NCBI RefSeq assembly: GCF_026745355.1
Contig: NC_079206.1
Coordinates: 32,552,653-32,616,652 of the forward strand
Length of the DNA stretch: 64,000 nt
Direction of reading: 5' to 3'
Source of the DNA: Beta vulgaris subsp. vulgaris
Taxonomy: Eukaryota; Streptophyta; Magnoliopsida; Caryophyllales; Amaranthaceae
Below, in pieces: positions 33,665 to 45,741 of this stretch (positions are counted from its first letter, which is position 1; each line of letters opens with the position of its first letter). The notes beneath the pieces are model-generated. The model worked only from the letters and a program-made list of their open reading frames with translations, ran no database searches and had not been told where the DNA came from. The translations under genes were made by a program, and so were the position numbers.

Positions 33665-36600
33665 TTAATCAGTTTTTTCTTTGACAATGTAAAACCCCTC
33701 ATTATGGTCTCGACGAATGTAATTTGTGTCTAGATCTTCCCCTAATGGACTTCGAATGACTATTGATGAAGCAATGACTTCATTGAATTGTGTATTATAT
33801 TCTTCTTCATCGTGTACATCATCAATTCCAAGTATTCTCCTTTTTCCCTTCGCTGACAACAAACCATTTTGAATCGGTAGGGTCAACCATGTAGAATACT
33901 TGTTTTGCTTGTGATGTCAATATTAAGTTATCTTCATTATGCCCTAACCGATTGAAATTGACTAATGTAAAAAAGTCATGTTCATCCTTCTTTACACCAC
34001 GACAAATATCAACCCACTTGCATTGGAAGAGCGGAATCTTGAAGTCAACATAGTCAAGTTCTAATATCTCTTCAATGAACCCATAGTAAGATTTCATTGT
34101 CTAAACAATCATTCTATCCCTTTTACTTTTATACTCTGATGACAAATCCCCCATCGTAACACCATTGTTTTGCATCGTGGATTTGTCATCTTGCCGCTTA
34201 GTATAAAATATAACCATTGATGTCATACCCTCATAGGAAAGAACTTGCATCTTTGATCCATATGCCAACCATCTCAACGTATTCGATACATCATTAGGAG
34301 TGTCAGATAATTGGTTCATAACTCGTTCTTTAAACCAATCAACAAACGTCCGGTTTGGCTCAATCATCAACTCACGTTCATTCTTCAATGGATACTGAAC
34401 ACTAAGCACATTCATGTGCTCATCTAAGTAAGGATGAACTTGTTTCAGACTTAATTTTGTAACACAAACAATTCTGCTTTTCTTTTCAACTCTCCATCAA
34501 GACACAATCTTTTTCTCCCAGTGGTGCCATAACCATCAAACCTTCCTTCATGTCAAGATTATGGCAATCCAATTGCTTGTGCACGTATTAAATACTGACT
34601 TACATATTTAAATACCTCCTCCGCAACTGTTCTTTGGACAATATTTGCTTCTGGTCTGATTGGATTCATCACTTTACCCTTTAGAGTACTCATATGTCTT
34701 TCGAAAGGCCAAACTATACCTCATAAAACGGGCCCACAAAGTTTAATTTCCTGACAAGATGAAATATCAAAGGAGGCATGATGTCAAAAAAGATGGTGGG
34801 AAGTACATTTCAAATTGACACATCGTCTCTATTAAATCGGCTTGCAAGTTATTTAAAGTGTTAGGATCAATCACCTTGCTAGACATAGTTCTGAAGAAGA
34901 AACACAACTTTGTGATCGTATCTTACTTGGGAAGACAATATACCTCGTATTGCAACAGGTAATAAATCGTGCATCAAGATATGACAATCATGAGATTTCA
35001 AACCAACGAAGTTTCAAGTCCTTAGTGAACAAGGTTTCGAAATTTGACGAGTATCCAGCAGGAACCTTTAACCTATGCAGGGACTCACAAAAACTAGTTT
35101 TTCCTTCTTAGACAAAGTGTAGCAAGCTGGTGGAAGATAATAGTTGTCCCGCTCTAAGGTGCTAGTTCTGGTCTGCCCATTTCAGCCATGTCTTTCCTAG
35201 CTTTAACTCAACCTTTGTCTTCCCGGGCATATTCAACAATGTTCAGATAATGGCATCACAAACATTTTTCTCAATCTGCATTAGATCAAGACAATGACTG
35301 ACTTCCAAACATTCCCAATACGGTCCCAAAACTTAGACCTTTTCTTGTATAAGTTTTTTGAGATACTTTTGAACGGCGTGCCAAACGTTGTTCCGATATC
35401 ATTTACCCTCTTAGAAACCTCTTTTCCATGTAAGGTTACAGGGGCTTCTCTCATCTCCACTTTTCCGTTGGACAACTTTTTCTTCTTACGAAATGGATGG
35501 TCTAAAGAGGCCATGTAGATAATGCAGGTACACATTCTTCCACAATGATGTAACCGCTCATCAATCATATCCTCATCATAAATAGGGCATGCCTTTGCTC
35601 CTTTAACTGTATACATAGACAAATTCCCATAAGCTGGGAAATCAGTAATCGTGCAAAATATCATGGGATGCAATGTAAAGTCAGTTTTCGCATACGTATC
35701 GAACATCGAAACACCTTCATCCCATAACAATTTCAAATCTTAAAGGAGTGGGTCAAGATACACATCTATGTCGTTTCCGGGTTGCTTAGGACTCGAAATA
35801 AGAAGCGATATCATAATAAATTTACGCTTCATACATAACCAGTGAGGGAGATTATAAATGGTCAATAGAACCGGCCAAGGGCTACGCAGGATACCTAGTG
35901 CGCTAAATGGGTTTATCCCTTTACAAAGTCCAAGCCTAAGATTTTGAGGTTCTTTACCAAAATTGAAAAAATTTCGGTCGATATTTCTTCATTGCGGAGA
36001 ATCGGCCGGATGTCTAAGCATCCCATCTTTCTTCCTCTCGTCCGCATGTCACCTTAATAATTTAGCATTATTTTCATCCGAAAATAAACGCCTAAATCTC
36101 GGAATGATTGGAGATACCAAAGAACCTTCGCCGGAGTTTCTTTCTTTATCATCCCCTCATCATTATTCTCCTTTATCTTGTATCAAGACTTTCCACACCT
36201 AGGACACTCATGCAAATCTTCTACTCGTTTCGACACAACACACTATCATTTTGACATGCATGTATCTTCTCATATTCCATACCTAATGGACACAACAATT
36301 TCTTTGCCTCGTAGGTACAGTTGGGCATTTCATTCCCTTCAGATAGCAATTCTTGTAAAAAAGTGAACAACTCACTTAGACTTTTATCTGTCCAACTATG
36401 CTTCGATTTCATATTGAACAATGTGAGGATGCCAGAAAGTTTAGTGAAATTCTTACACGCCGGATACATAGGTTTGTCTGCTACACTTAAAATACTATCA
36501 TACATATGCAGACGATCGGTTCCTTCATCCTCCAAATTGTGCAACATCTCATCTACCCTATCATTCTCATCATCTATTTTATCATTCTCATTATCATCCT

Positions 36601-36905
36601 CTCCTTCAACCTCAACATTGACCTCAATGTGATCAACATGCAAATCATCACACAAGCTAGTGAAGTTCATACCCTGATCATAAAACTCTCCATGCCATGT
36701 CCACCTAGTATAGTTACTCTAACCCACGACGAATCAAATGATCTTTAATTTGATCCACATCACGATACCCCTTTGAGTTATTGCAATCACAACAAGGACA
36801 CAAGACTAACTTTGACCCATTCTGCAATTGATAATCTAACACAACTCTGATAAATTTATCAACCCCTTGTAGAAATTGTCACCAAAATTCGATTACCATA
36901 CATCT
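33665..36905 (-). pseudogene. tnpD: TnpD transposase of CACTA-2
   Basis: In order on the minus strand: transposase-associated domain (36905-36690, 'CPCCDCNNSKG', frameshift/stop near 36690); a linker rich in Glu/Asp (36670-36500); the conserved 'LFNMKSKHSWTDKSLSELF' and 'CPLGMEYEKIHACQND' region (36470-36221); Transposase_21 core (36000-35281) with 'RHPADS', 'WPVLLTIYNLPHW' and 'TITDFPAYGNLSMYTVKG'; a DUF4218-like region (34900-34430); and a DUF4216-like region (34415-33822, 'YTKRQDDKSTMQNNGV', 'LFQCKWVD', 'SQAKQVFYM'). The C-terminus ends at 33665. In-frame TAA at 35742-35740 and several frame changes inactivate it. Domain order and length fit a full TnpD. Confidence 0.9.
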
Positions 36906-37079
36906 AGTTTCGGTCCATATTCATACACTAGAGACACCAAACAAGAACACAATCGATCACATCATTCAAAGTGGCTTATCAAATGCAGTCATGACCATTT
37001 GGGTCCTTATCACTCCAACCTAACCCATCCTTGAGTTTCTCATCTCACTAGTGAATGAACATTTGGTTTTCAATTCTAA

Positions 37080-37310
37080 GAAAATTCCGGCAGCACTTCC
37101 CTACAGTTCTCCAAGTACAAGATGGAGATAGTAGTTAAACTATCAACATATGTACCCAGATAACGCTTATGAGCGACATCTTTTTTAGAGTCGAAAACTG
37201 AACATTCTTTCACATCCTAAGTGAGATAAGAAACTCAAAGACAATCCCAAACCGAGGACTATTCAAGGCTTACTCCTAATGAGTAAGCCTCGAACGGGTA
37301 TACAGATAAA
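37080..37310 (-). other. CACTA-2 transposase leader block (matches CACTA-1)
   Basis: Inverted homologue of 7530-7800. It includes the ACTCCTAATGAGTAAG palindrome near 37275 and the segment complementary to GTACTTGGAGAACTGTAGGG near 37100. Position is just upstream of TnpD, as in CACTA-1. Confidence 0.7.
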
Positions 37311-37379
37311 TGATGCACATTGTAATTAAACAACACAAACCAATACATTCCTTAGATTTCCCTCCCCACCCCATTAAGG

Positions 37380-38611
37380 TATGTCCATATAGGTTTGGTT
37401 ATAATTCAACATAGACTTTCCCAATCACATAATAACCAAACAATTCACATATACTTTCCCAATCATATAATTAAATATTTCCTTAGATTTCTCCCCCCAA
37501 CATATAGGTTCGGTCATAATTCAACATTATAGAGACAATTAAAACAAATCCACAAATCCAAACTAATGGTTACATTAACGTAAATCAAAAAATAAAAAAA
37601 AGTTATAATACATACCTGCTCTCAAGGAGCAGCAAAGACAAGCACAATGACGCGAGCTTGGAGAACCGATAAACCGACGAGCACTAAGGTGGCAACTGAA
37701 GTACAATGTAAAGGAATGTCATAAGTTTGAAATTCTAAAATGAGCATTCAAAAATCCTAACTCATAATCAAAACACGTAATTATAAAGTGAGCATTCAAG
37801 AATTCTAAAGTGAGTATTCAAGAAACACATGCAAGAAATTGATTCAATACAAAACATAATGAATATAAGGAAATAGTTTACAACACTACACAAACTATAC
37901 AAATTCATAAGCTAAAAACATCCTAAATTCAATCTCAAAATTATTTCATACATGTTTATCATGATTTGAATTTTAATTTTAACCCCTTAACAAAAAGTAG
38001 AACTAAATTATTCAAAGCAACCCCTATAAAAATTAAGAGAACTTGAAAATACATGATTAATGTAAAATAATACAAAAAAATTTCAAAAAAAAACAAGAAT
38101 TACATACATTGCTGGCAGCAACATCGACGTCAGCAAGTCAGACCGCAGCGGCGGCGACGGGTCAGTTTAAGCGGCGGCAAGTGAGAGAGAAAGATAGTGA
38201 GTTCGGACGTGCGAGCAAATCGAGTGAAACTGAGAGTGTTGGATGAGACTCCTTTCGAGTGACCGTTAATGGCACCGACGGCGAGAAGACGAAAACTTTT
38301 CGCCGGCAAAGTGGGGCGGAGAAGCACCACTGAGAATGAGAGAGAGAAAGTGCGGAACGTACCAAGAATGAGAGAGAAAAAGTGCGAATCTGAAAACCAA
38401 AAACTGCCAAAGAGTTGTCTTGAGTTGGCCGGAGAAGCAACGTCACCGGCGAGGGTGAGGGAGCGCCGACGAGAGTGTGAGGGCGAAGGGTCGTTTACAG
38501 GTGAGAGAGAAGAGAGAGTGATTCTTTTTTTCGCATGTAACTTAGGGCTCCAAAACGAAATAATGCCGTTGGGGGACTACTGCTGCTGGGCAAAAATTCT
38601 ATTGGGGTAAA
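37380..38611. other. CACTA-2 upstream region
   Basis: AT-rich sequence, then a GC-richer, CT-rich (minus strand) block at 38110-38590, typical of plant 5' UTRs. A minus-strand donor-like AGCAG|GTATG lies near 37615. The open frames here are on both strands and show no motif. Confidence 0.5.
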
Positions 38612-38832
38612 GGGTAATTTGCGTCGTATGGGACTAAGGGGACGACGCAAATACCGCTTTGGCAACGCACCTAAGGCAAGTGAAACGTAGATGGTGTGAC
38701 AATTTTGGGTTCCAGGATGAATCGATTTGCATTGGATGGGCCAGGGGGTCCGACGCAAATTAGTCTATTGCAATGCCCATCAACAAGGTACGATGCATAT
38801 AGCTCGTATCTGGTGCTTATGTACCCATGTTG

Positions 38833-41787
38833 TGTAACACCCCGATAATTCTCTCTTTTCAGAAGTACCTTTTAATATAAAACTTAGAGAATTACCAAAG
38901 CATTATCGCCCGTGTGATAATGTATCGGGTTATTCAGAATTTTACAGCGGAAAACATCTAACTAAACTTCATACTTTATTAACATAAATAAATAAATAAG
39001 TACTTTAAAACCAAACATTCTAAATAAGTCTACTCAAACAACTTATTAAAGTATGTTCCTACTAATGCAGAATTTAAGATATACTAGATTACACAAGCTC
39101 TCCATTCCCAGATTCTCAATTGCACATCTGCGAACCTGTAAATGCCAATCCTTTAAAGAATCTTCTCACCAAATTTGGGTCATCATAGGATCAATAAGGC
39201 AAAGCCATGATCAACAATCACACACACAAAGCATGTAATCAGCAAAGCTGAGTATTACATACTAATACATAGACATTCCTAACACGATACTAATAAATAA
39301 TATGCAGGGATAAATAATAGTATAACAATATAACATTCCGCAGATAACTTCTACTGAACTAAACTTTAAACATCTTTTTATTACTTTAATAGAATAGTTA
39401 TTGGACTTGAGTTGTCTTATATACTAATGCCTTCACCCACGAAGACGAAACACGGGAGCTACCACGCATTTCAGAATGACCTGCGATATCGAGGAACCTT
39501 TGCTAACTGTAATAGGGATGGTGATCAATCCATCTCCCGTAAAAAGACATGGCTCGCTCACCATGTACCCGAACTCCTAATGTCCAACTCTAGACGTGCA
39601 CCAGTCTAAAGTCTATAACTATCCTCGTTATACTTTACATTATTTACAAATTATTACTTGTTATGACACACATACAAGCAACACAGAAATACAAATCAAT
39701 CACTCATAACTGAACTTCTTTTATCTTAGGATTTAATAAGTGATCACACAACTTACAATCCAAGATTACTTTCTTTTAATCTCAATCTTTCTTATTTTGT
39801 TGAACCTACCCAACAATCAATCTTACCTTTCAAAGGCATAACTTGTCCACTTACCAGATAAGGCCCGGAGTCCTTATAAAGTAGTGAAAATAATACTTGT
39901 AAGGGAACACATGAATAAACATGATTCAATCTCAATAATATATTAATTCCCCCATGTGAATTAATAAATAAAGTTCCCAACCACATGCTTGCATCAATAA
40001 TTCCATACAAACATAACAATCTTTAGCTCATAATAGATCTCGTAATTAACATGCTTGCACATATGCATAAAACATGTAAAATTCAATCATACTTTACCAA
40101 TTCATGTTCCTTCCTTGCAAAGCTCATAGAACCCATAATGTGCCAATCTTTTTACTTGGTACCGCTTAGGTTTTTCTTCTTGCTTTCTTCCTGCATGCTA
40201 AAAATAAAATAAACACCAGTTAAAAAGTTCCTTTCAAAAGGGTACTTTGTGACATCATGGATATGCGCTAAAGTTATTGGAGCATAGAGTTGAAAGCACC
40301 AACCACTATGAGGAACAGATAACCATGAGATTAAAGCAAAAAAAAAAAAATCAAGCCAGAATGGTCGATACACTAAAAAATGCAACTAACCTGCATGTAA
40401 GTAGTTCAATGGTTCCACCATTGGTGGTGGAATGATACTAAAATCTGCTAGACCATTAGGAACAAAAAAACAAGGTTAAGATGAGCTTATATATTGTTGA
40501 GAACAAAGATGCACCACCAACTGACAATGAAACCACACCCTCAGAGTATACGTATATGTAACAAAGCTATCGCATACGTTTATCGAAAATTAAGGTCTTG
40601 TCTTTACTACTATTGTTTATGTGATATAAGGAAAACTCAATTATGTGCTACTATATCCAATTCTAATTATCTTCAGGAACCTAGAATGATCCATATGATT
40701 TGAAATATCAGAACCAAGGTGTTCCAGTGACCCAAAACACTTTCAACCTTCCCTTGTCCTATATACATTGGAGTTTGGCTTAAGTGAACTCACAAATCAA
40801 AAGCAACAAATAATAATTCAAACTTTAAATCCCACAAATTCATAGATCATTCCTAAGTCCATTCTATAAATGAACAACTAAATTTACATGAAAAAAGAAG
40901 TAAGAAAATTTAGGCAACAAAGAAATTAAAAAGCTAAAGCAATTAAAATTTTAGAATTTCCAACAGGTCACACAAATTGAAATCGCACAACAAAAAATTC
41001 AAAATGTAGTTCAATCACAAAAATTCAACCTGTGAACAGAGAAAACTAAGAATTAGGAGGAGAAATTATACCATTCTCAAGATAAAGACCATTGAGTAAG
41101 AGCAAGATAGCTTCGAATCTGTATATCTTCAGGATTACTAAAATTAGGGAACTTGACTAGCAGGAGAGAGAAAGAGGTGATTTCAGATTTAGGGTGGAAA
41201 ACATCGCACCACCGCACCGCTGTTCGCGCACCGCACCAGCCACCAACCGACAAAACAGCATCAAGAGGAGGGAAATGGAGGCAGAAGCAGCAGCGGCATG
41301 AAGAGAGAGAACAGCGAAGACAAAAAATTATGGCACCGACATAAAGGGTTGAGAAAGCAGCAGTTATGGCAATGGCACCAATCAGCACCGGCAGAGAAGG
41401 GGAGCAGAGCAGCGGCAGCAACGCGCTGTAGAACACGAACAGAGGAGAGAGAAAAGCAGGGGAAACATCAACAACAGCAACGACGGCACAAGGTTCACTG
41501 AGGCAGAATCACCGCAAGCAAAAGGCGGCAGCACCGGACAGGGGGAGGAGAACGTGAGATGCGAGAAGAGAGAGAGGAAGGAGGATTGAGGTTTTCGTGT
41601 GAGAGAGAGAAGCCACGAGGAGTGGGGGTTTTGGGTGAGAAACGACGAGGAGGTTTGAGAAATGAAGACGGGTTCATGGTTTTAAAACAAAACCAACAAA
41701 TGGGCTAAAGGCAAGGAGGAAATCCGACTTCATTTTCCTATTTTGTTAAATACCACACAATAACTAAAACCCAAAATAATTTAATTA
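38833..41787 (-). mobile_element. Long LTR-like repeat, copy 2
   Basis: Starts TGTAACACCCCGATAATTC, as at 25320, and matches it to about 39897, including the uninterrupted GTCCA site at about 39580. Beyond that it continues with AT-rich sequence and a CT-rich leader-like block (41040-41680, minus) with a GTATAA donor-like site at about 41068. The right end is uncertain; a Helitron follows. Probably an LTR of a long-LTR gypsy family. Confidence 0.55.
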
Positions 41788-41961
41788 CTAGTTATTAGAT
41801 TCGGGTTATGCCCCAAGTAAGGAAAATTTTCATTTATTAATATTATACTTTAAGATTTTAACATGAAATAATACTTGGTCTAGTGGTTAATACTTTAGTA
41901 TGGAGAGCGCCACGTGGCACCATTTCTTGTTTAGGAACGCCTTTTAATATATTAGTATAGA
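41788..41961 (-). mobile_element. Small non-autonomous Helitron, both ends present
   Basis: On the minus strand it begins A|TCTATACTAATATATTAAAAG (41961) and ends with a GGGGCATAACCC hairpin, AATCTAATAA and CTAG|T (41791-41788). Insertion between A and T, no target duplication, and TC...CTAG ends fit Helitrons. It is 174 bp. A CCACGTGGC palindrome and a box A-like TGGTCTAGTGGTTAA lie inside. Confidence 0.8.
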
Positions 41962-42349
41962 TATAGATAACAAATATAATAACAACTTCATAAATTTGAA
42001 TAAATAAATATATCACAAAAACGTCAATAAAAATTCACATTCTAACCCAAATAAAATAAGAAAATTTGAAACATAATTAACTTAATAAATATAATTAGCA
42101 TTTAATAAACACTTTTAAAAAATAAGGTAATTACGTGTTACCTAAAAGTGTTACCTATTTAAAAATGTTACATCAAAATGTTACTCAATTGAAAAAGTGT
42201 TACTTCAAAATGTTACTTATAAAAATGTGTTACATTAAGTGTTGCATATTGATTAAGTGTTACCAAGGTGTTACATATATATTCGACAAACTAGAATTTT
42301 ATAAAGTTTTACCTCATATATGTTACCTAAGACCAACTTTGTACTAGTG
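41962..42349. mobile_element. CACTA-type right end with GTTAC subterminal repeats
   Basis: The inverted terminus CACTAGTACAAAG ends at 42349. Inside, about a dozen GTTAC/GTGTTAC motifs crowd 42134-42335, like subterminal repeats. No matching left terminus was found, so it is a fragment. 41962-42127 is plain AT-rich sequence. Confidence 0.55.
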
Positions 42350-45300
42350 ACCTTAGGCTAACACCTCAAGCAAGAATCACCCAGAAACTCTAAGAAACCG
42401 ACGTTGCCCATAACTCATTTCCCTCCTCCTTGGGTACCGCCAGAACAGCCTATAAAAGACTGTTATGGGTTTTTGTCTCCTTTATCTTATTTCTTCCTCT
42501 TGGACACCCACTTTTCCTTACATAGAACTCTTCTATACATCCATACAAAGTAGTTCAAGCTTTGGTTCCAATCTTTAGACCATAAAATCATATAGAAAAC
42601 CCTGCTGAAAGATCACATAAGTTGCTGTAAGTTCAACAGATTACACCTCTTGTATTTAAGCTTATTAGTTTTTCATATCTATAAGCTTGTTGAAACTAAT
42701 CTTTAGCATTTTATATATTCAGGGGATGCTTGAGGAGTAGTTAATCAATTGCGTTAAGGAGTTTCGTGGCCTTAAGCATCCGTAGTGAAGGTACACACTT
42801 AGTTTGGTTTTAACCTAGAGCTTTCCATACCTATAGTTAAGTGATTGTTTCTTTCTAGTGTAAAGCATGTTTATGAAATGAATTTACTTATGATGTGTAT
42901 TTTGTTATGAGTATATTGAGTATATAACATGGACATAACATGCTAAGGTTCATTAGAGATGTTTTATTCGACCTAAACAACACTTATACACTAAGTCATT
43001 ACGATTATGCTTCTAAATGGAATGTGTTTAGTACATGAACTTGTGGAGTAATTGTGATGATGGAGGTGGAGTTGTTATGTTATTGTTGTTGTGGAGTTGT
43101 GTGGTGGTTGTGCTGGAGTGTTGTTATGTTGTTGTTCTGTTATTTTGGAGATTTTGTGGTGGGTTATAGTTAAAATAGTTTACTAGTTTGGAAGATGAAT
43201 TAGTTTGGATATAATTAAAAAGGTTACGATGATGTATCCAGAGCTAGTACCATGTGGTTTATAGTTCTAGTATATATCCAAAGTATTCAGTAGAACAATA
43301 TGGTTCATCTTGTTATTATGATTCAAGAAGTTGGAGTGATATATTTGGGAATATGATTTACTTAGGTTTGCTATGAACGTAGTAGGTGGTGGTTTCTGTT
43401 GTTGGTTGTGCTGATGTATATTGTTGTTGTTGTTCTGTTATTGTGCTTAATGTTGTGTTGTTGATGTTGATGTTATTATTGGTGGTGGAGGTCGTATTAT
43501 TGTTGTTTGTGCTGTTGTTATTATGATGTTGTCGTTGTTGTATTGCTGTTGTTATTTGGGATTGTTGGTGGTGGTGATGCGTTGTTGTGGTGGGGTTGTT
43601 GTGCCACTGCTATCGGGTGGTGGTTGTCTGTAGTGGGTGTTGTTACGTTGTTATTGATGCGTTGCTGTTGTTGTGGCGGTTGATGTTGTTTATGATATTA
43701 TTCAGTTCTTCTTGTTGCTGCGTAGTTTCTTGGGGGGTTTGTAACTAATATTTGTTGTTGTCGTATCGTTCTTATTGGATAGTCGTTGTTGATGATGTGA
43801 GGGAATTCATAATTTTAGAATTGGGAGTCTATTATAATTATTGTAGTTGGAGTTAATATGTATGAAGTCGAGTTATGAGTTATGGGATTGACTTCGTTAA
43901 TTTCTATTTGCGGGATTCAGTTTGATTAGCATAGTGGTTGCGTTAGAAGAAGTTAATTAGAATAGTTAAGATTGGTTGTTGATTATTGTTATTGTTATGA
44001 GGTGATTATTGGAGGATGACTAGGAATGGAGTATCATTCGGAATTATGAAGGAGATTGTATTGCTGGAATTGTTATTCGGTTGGTTAAGGATCTGAGTGC
44101 AAGATAGAAATCAGTTTATTGAGGTTTATTTATGTGTCGAGTTAGCTTTATATTCTCAATATATATTTGTTGGCAGCCAAATTATGTTCTTGATTTAGGT
44201 AAGGTTGTGCGTTATGTTTAGTTGGTTTAGTTATATAATTTAGAATTATGATTATGGAATTGGGATGTTGAAGGTTGATAATTTCTAAATCGGGAATTAG
44301 TTACGATTATGTTATCTAGTTTAGATTAGTCTAAGTTTGGTTATTGATTATTGATGTTACTGTGAGGTGGTTGTTGGAGAATGGCTATGTAGACGTATAT
44401 AGTTCAAGATGATATGGAAAATCAAGTTATGATGATTGGAGGTTTCGTATAATTGTTATAGAGTTGAGGTAACCTTTATGTTCAGCAATATATATTTAAA
44501 TGCTCATGTGTGCGTTATACTGAATTTTAGATATCATATATCTTTTATAGTAATGGTCATGATTATAGATGCATCTCTATGAGTTAGCTGTGAATTGCTA
44601 TTGGGTTGTTATAAAAGTATCCTTTTGTTCAATTATTGGAATTGTTCGAAAATACTATGTTTCTTAAAATATGATTTTGTATGATAGTGAGGAAATGTTT
44701 CAAATATGAGTTAAGACCAGATAAGGTCGAATATGGTGTTATGTTATGAGTATTGAGGATTCAAGTATGAATCATTAAATATCTTATTTTATACATATAA
44801 AAGTGAGGCATGAATATGCACCCGAGTTAGGGCGGGTAGAGTCCCTAACTGTTGCCTTCCAGGAAGGGCGAATTCCTAGCGTTATAGGACATGTCCGGTT
44901 AAGTCTTGCAAGCAGAACAATAAAAGGTGGGGTGACGACCCTCAATAGTTTGGAGACAGCTGGTACTGCGTGGTACCCCTCTCCATTCGCGTTCATGGCA
45001 AACGATTTGATTTTGTGAAACTATAATAATTGAGTTAAATGTGATTATCTGTTATTATAACTATGTGTTAGTTTTCAAAATACACCTAAACTTGTATTTT
45101 CTATTACACAGTGTGTACTCAGCTTTGCTGATAGTGTTGTCATTTCTGTGTCCTGTCACTTGGTGGGTGGCAGAGTCAAACATTGTTGCAGGTTTGGTGT
45201 TGTGAGCTCAGAATTGGAAGTGAAGCAAGATAAAGATGTCGTCGTAGCTTATGGATTGAGTTTGTATTTTAGATAGTCAATTAAGGAATAGTTTCTGATG

Positions 45301-45528
45301 TATTTCGTTGTATACAATATTTGGGAATATTAGTCGAGATATCGGTGTAATTGAAGTCTTATATAAAGGATTTTGTTTTGTGGGCCAATAACCCACAGGT
45401 CCAGGATCGATTTGTAAGGTTATGTTTCCGCTTCGAGTAAATATTTAATTCGAGGCTTATTAAGCATTAATTGTGACTACTGAATCTTAAGTGTGTTTAC
45501 GTAGCAGCTCGGGAAACGGGCTGTTATA
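42350..45528 (+). mobile_element. Long LTR (~3.1 kb), 5' LTR of a plus-strand element
   Basis: It ends GGGCTGTTATA just before a primer-binding site, and parts recur at 61009-61264 and 61799-62094. A promoter-like TATAAAAG lies at 42451. The middle (43030-43800) is G/T-rich with GTTGTT repeats. The left border is uncertain because a CACTA end abuts it. Sequence near the end resembles the solo LTR at 26070. No coding region. Confidence 0.7.
42451..42458 (+). promoter_or_regulatory. LTR TATA box
   Basis: TATAAAAG followed by a CT-rich stretch, in the expected U3 position of the plus-strand LTR. Confidence 0.55.
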
Positions 45529-45530
45529 AA

Positions 45531-45542
45531 TGGTATCAGAGC
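45531..45542 (+). other. Primer-binding site
   Basis: TGGTATCAGAGC, complementary to the 3' end of initiator tRNA-Met, directly after the LTR. About 200 bases of internal region follow before the chromovirus LTR begins at 45742. Confidence 0.85.
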
Positions 45543-45741
45543 AACCTTGCGACCGTATACCTAGTTGACTACCTAGCGAGGATAAAAGATCGTTGGGAAT
45601 GTGTGTCTATTACTTGGGTAATTAGAGTTCAAGTTTTAAGCTATAGAATAAGAATAAGAGTCTAGATTTGTGTAAAACTTTGGGAATAAGAGTATGGAAT
45701 TCAAAGTTGTAATTTGAGGATATTTGAAATTTATTTGAAGT

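Larger units (their letters stand above)
28161..38832 (-). mobile_element. CACTA-2: near-complete En/Spm-type transposon, right end lost
   Basis: The left end is CACTAGTAGAAAAGGGCTAT at 28161. Subterminal TTTGCGTCG motifs lie at 28187-28600 and again at 38612-38770. No CACTA terminus is present at the right; an LTR-like repeat begins at 38833. Minus-strand genes are TnpD (36905-33665), a PF03004-like protein (33223-32315) and an Ulp1-like module (32010-28885). All carry stops or frameshifts. The element inserted into the LTR-like repeat at 25320-28160. Confidence 0.88.

Noticed and set aside
36963..37560. CRISPR-like array of short repeats
   Set aside because: No regular repeat-spacer spacing anywhere in the window, and the DNA is eukaryotic.
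41876..41910. SINE head (box A-like TGGTCTAGTGG)
   Set aside because: No box B, A-run or target duplication; it lies wholly inside the small Helitron.
44784..45018. Overlapping 70-71 residue ORFs on both strands
   Set aside because: Within the long LTR, non-coding context, no motif.
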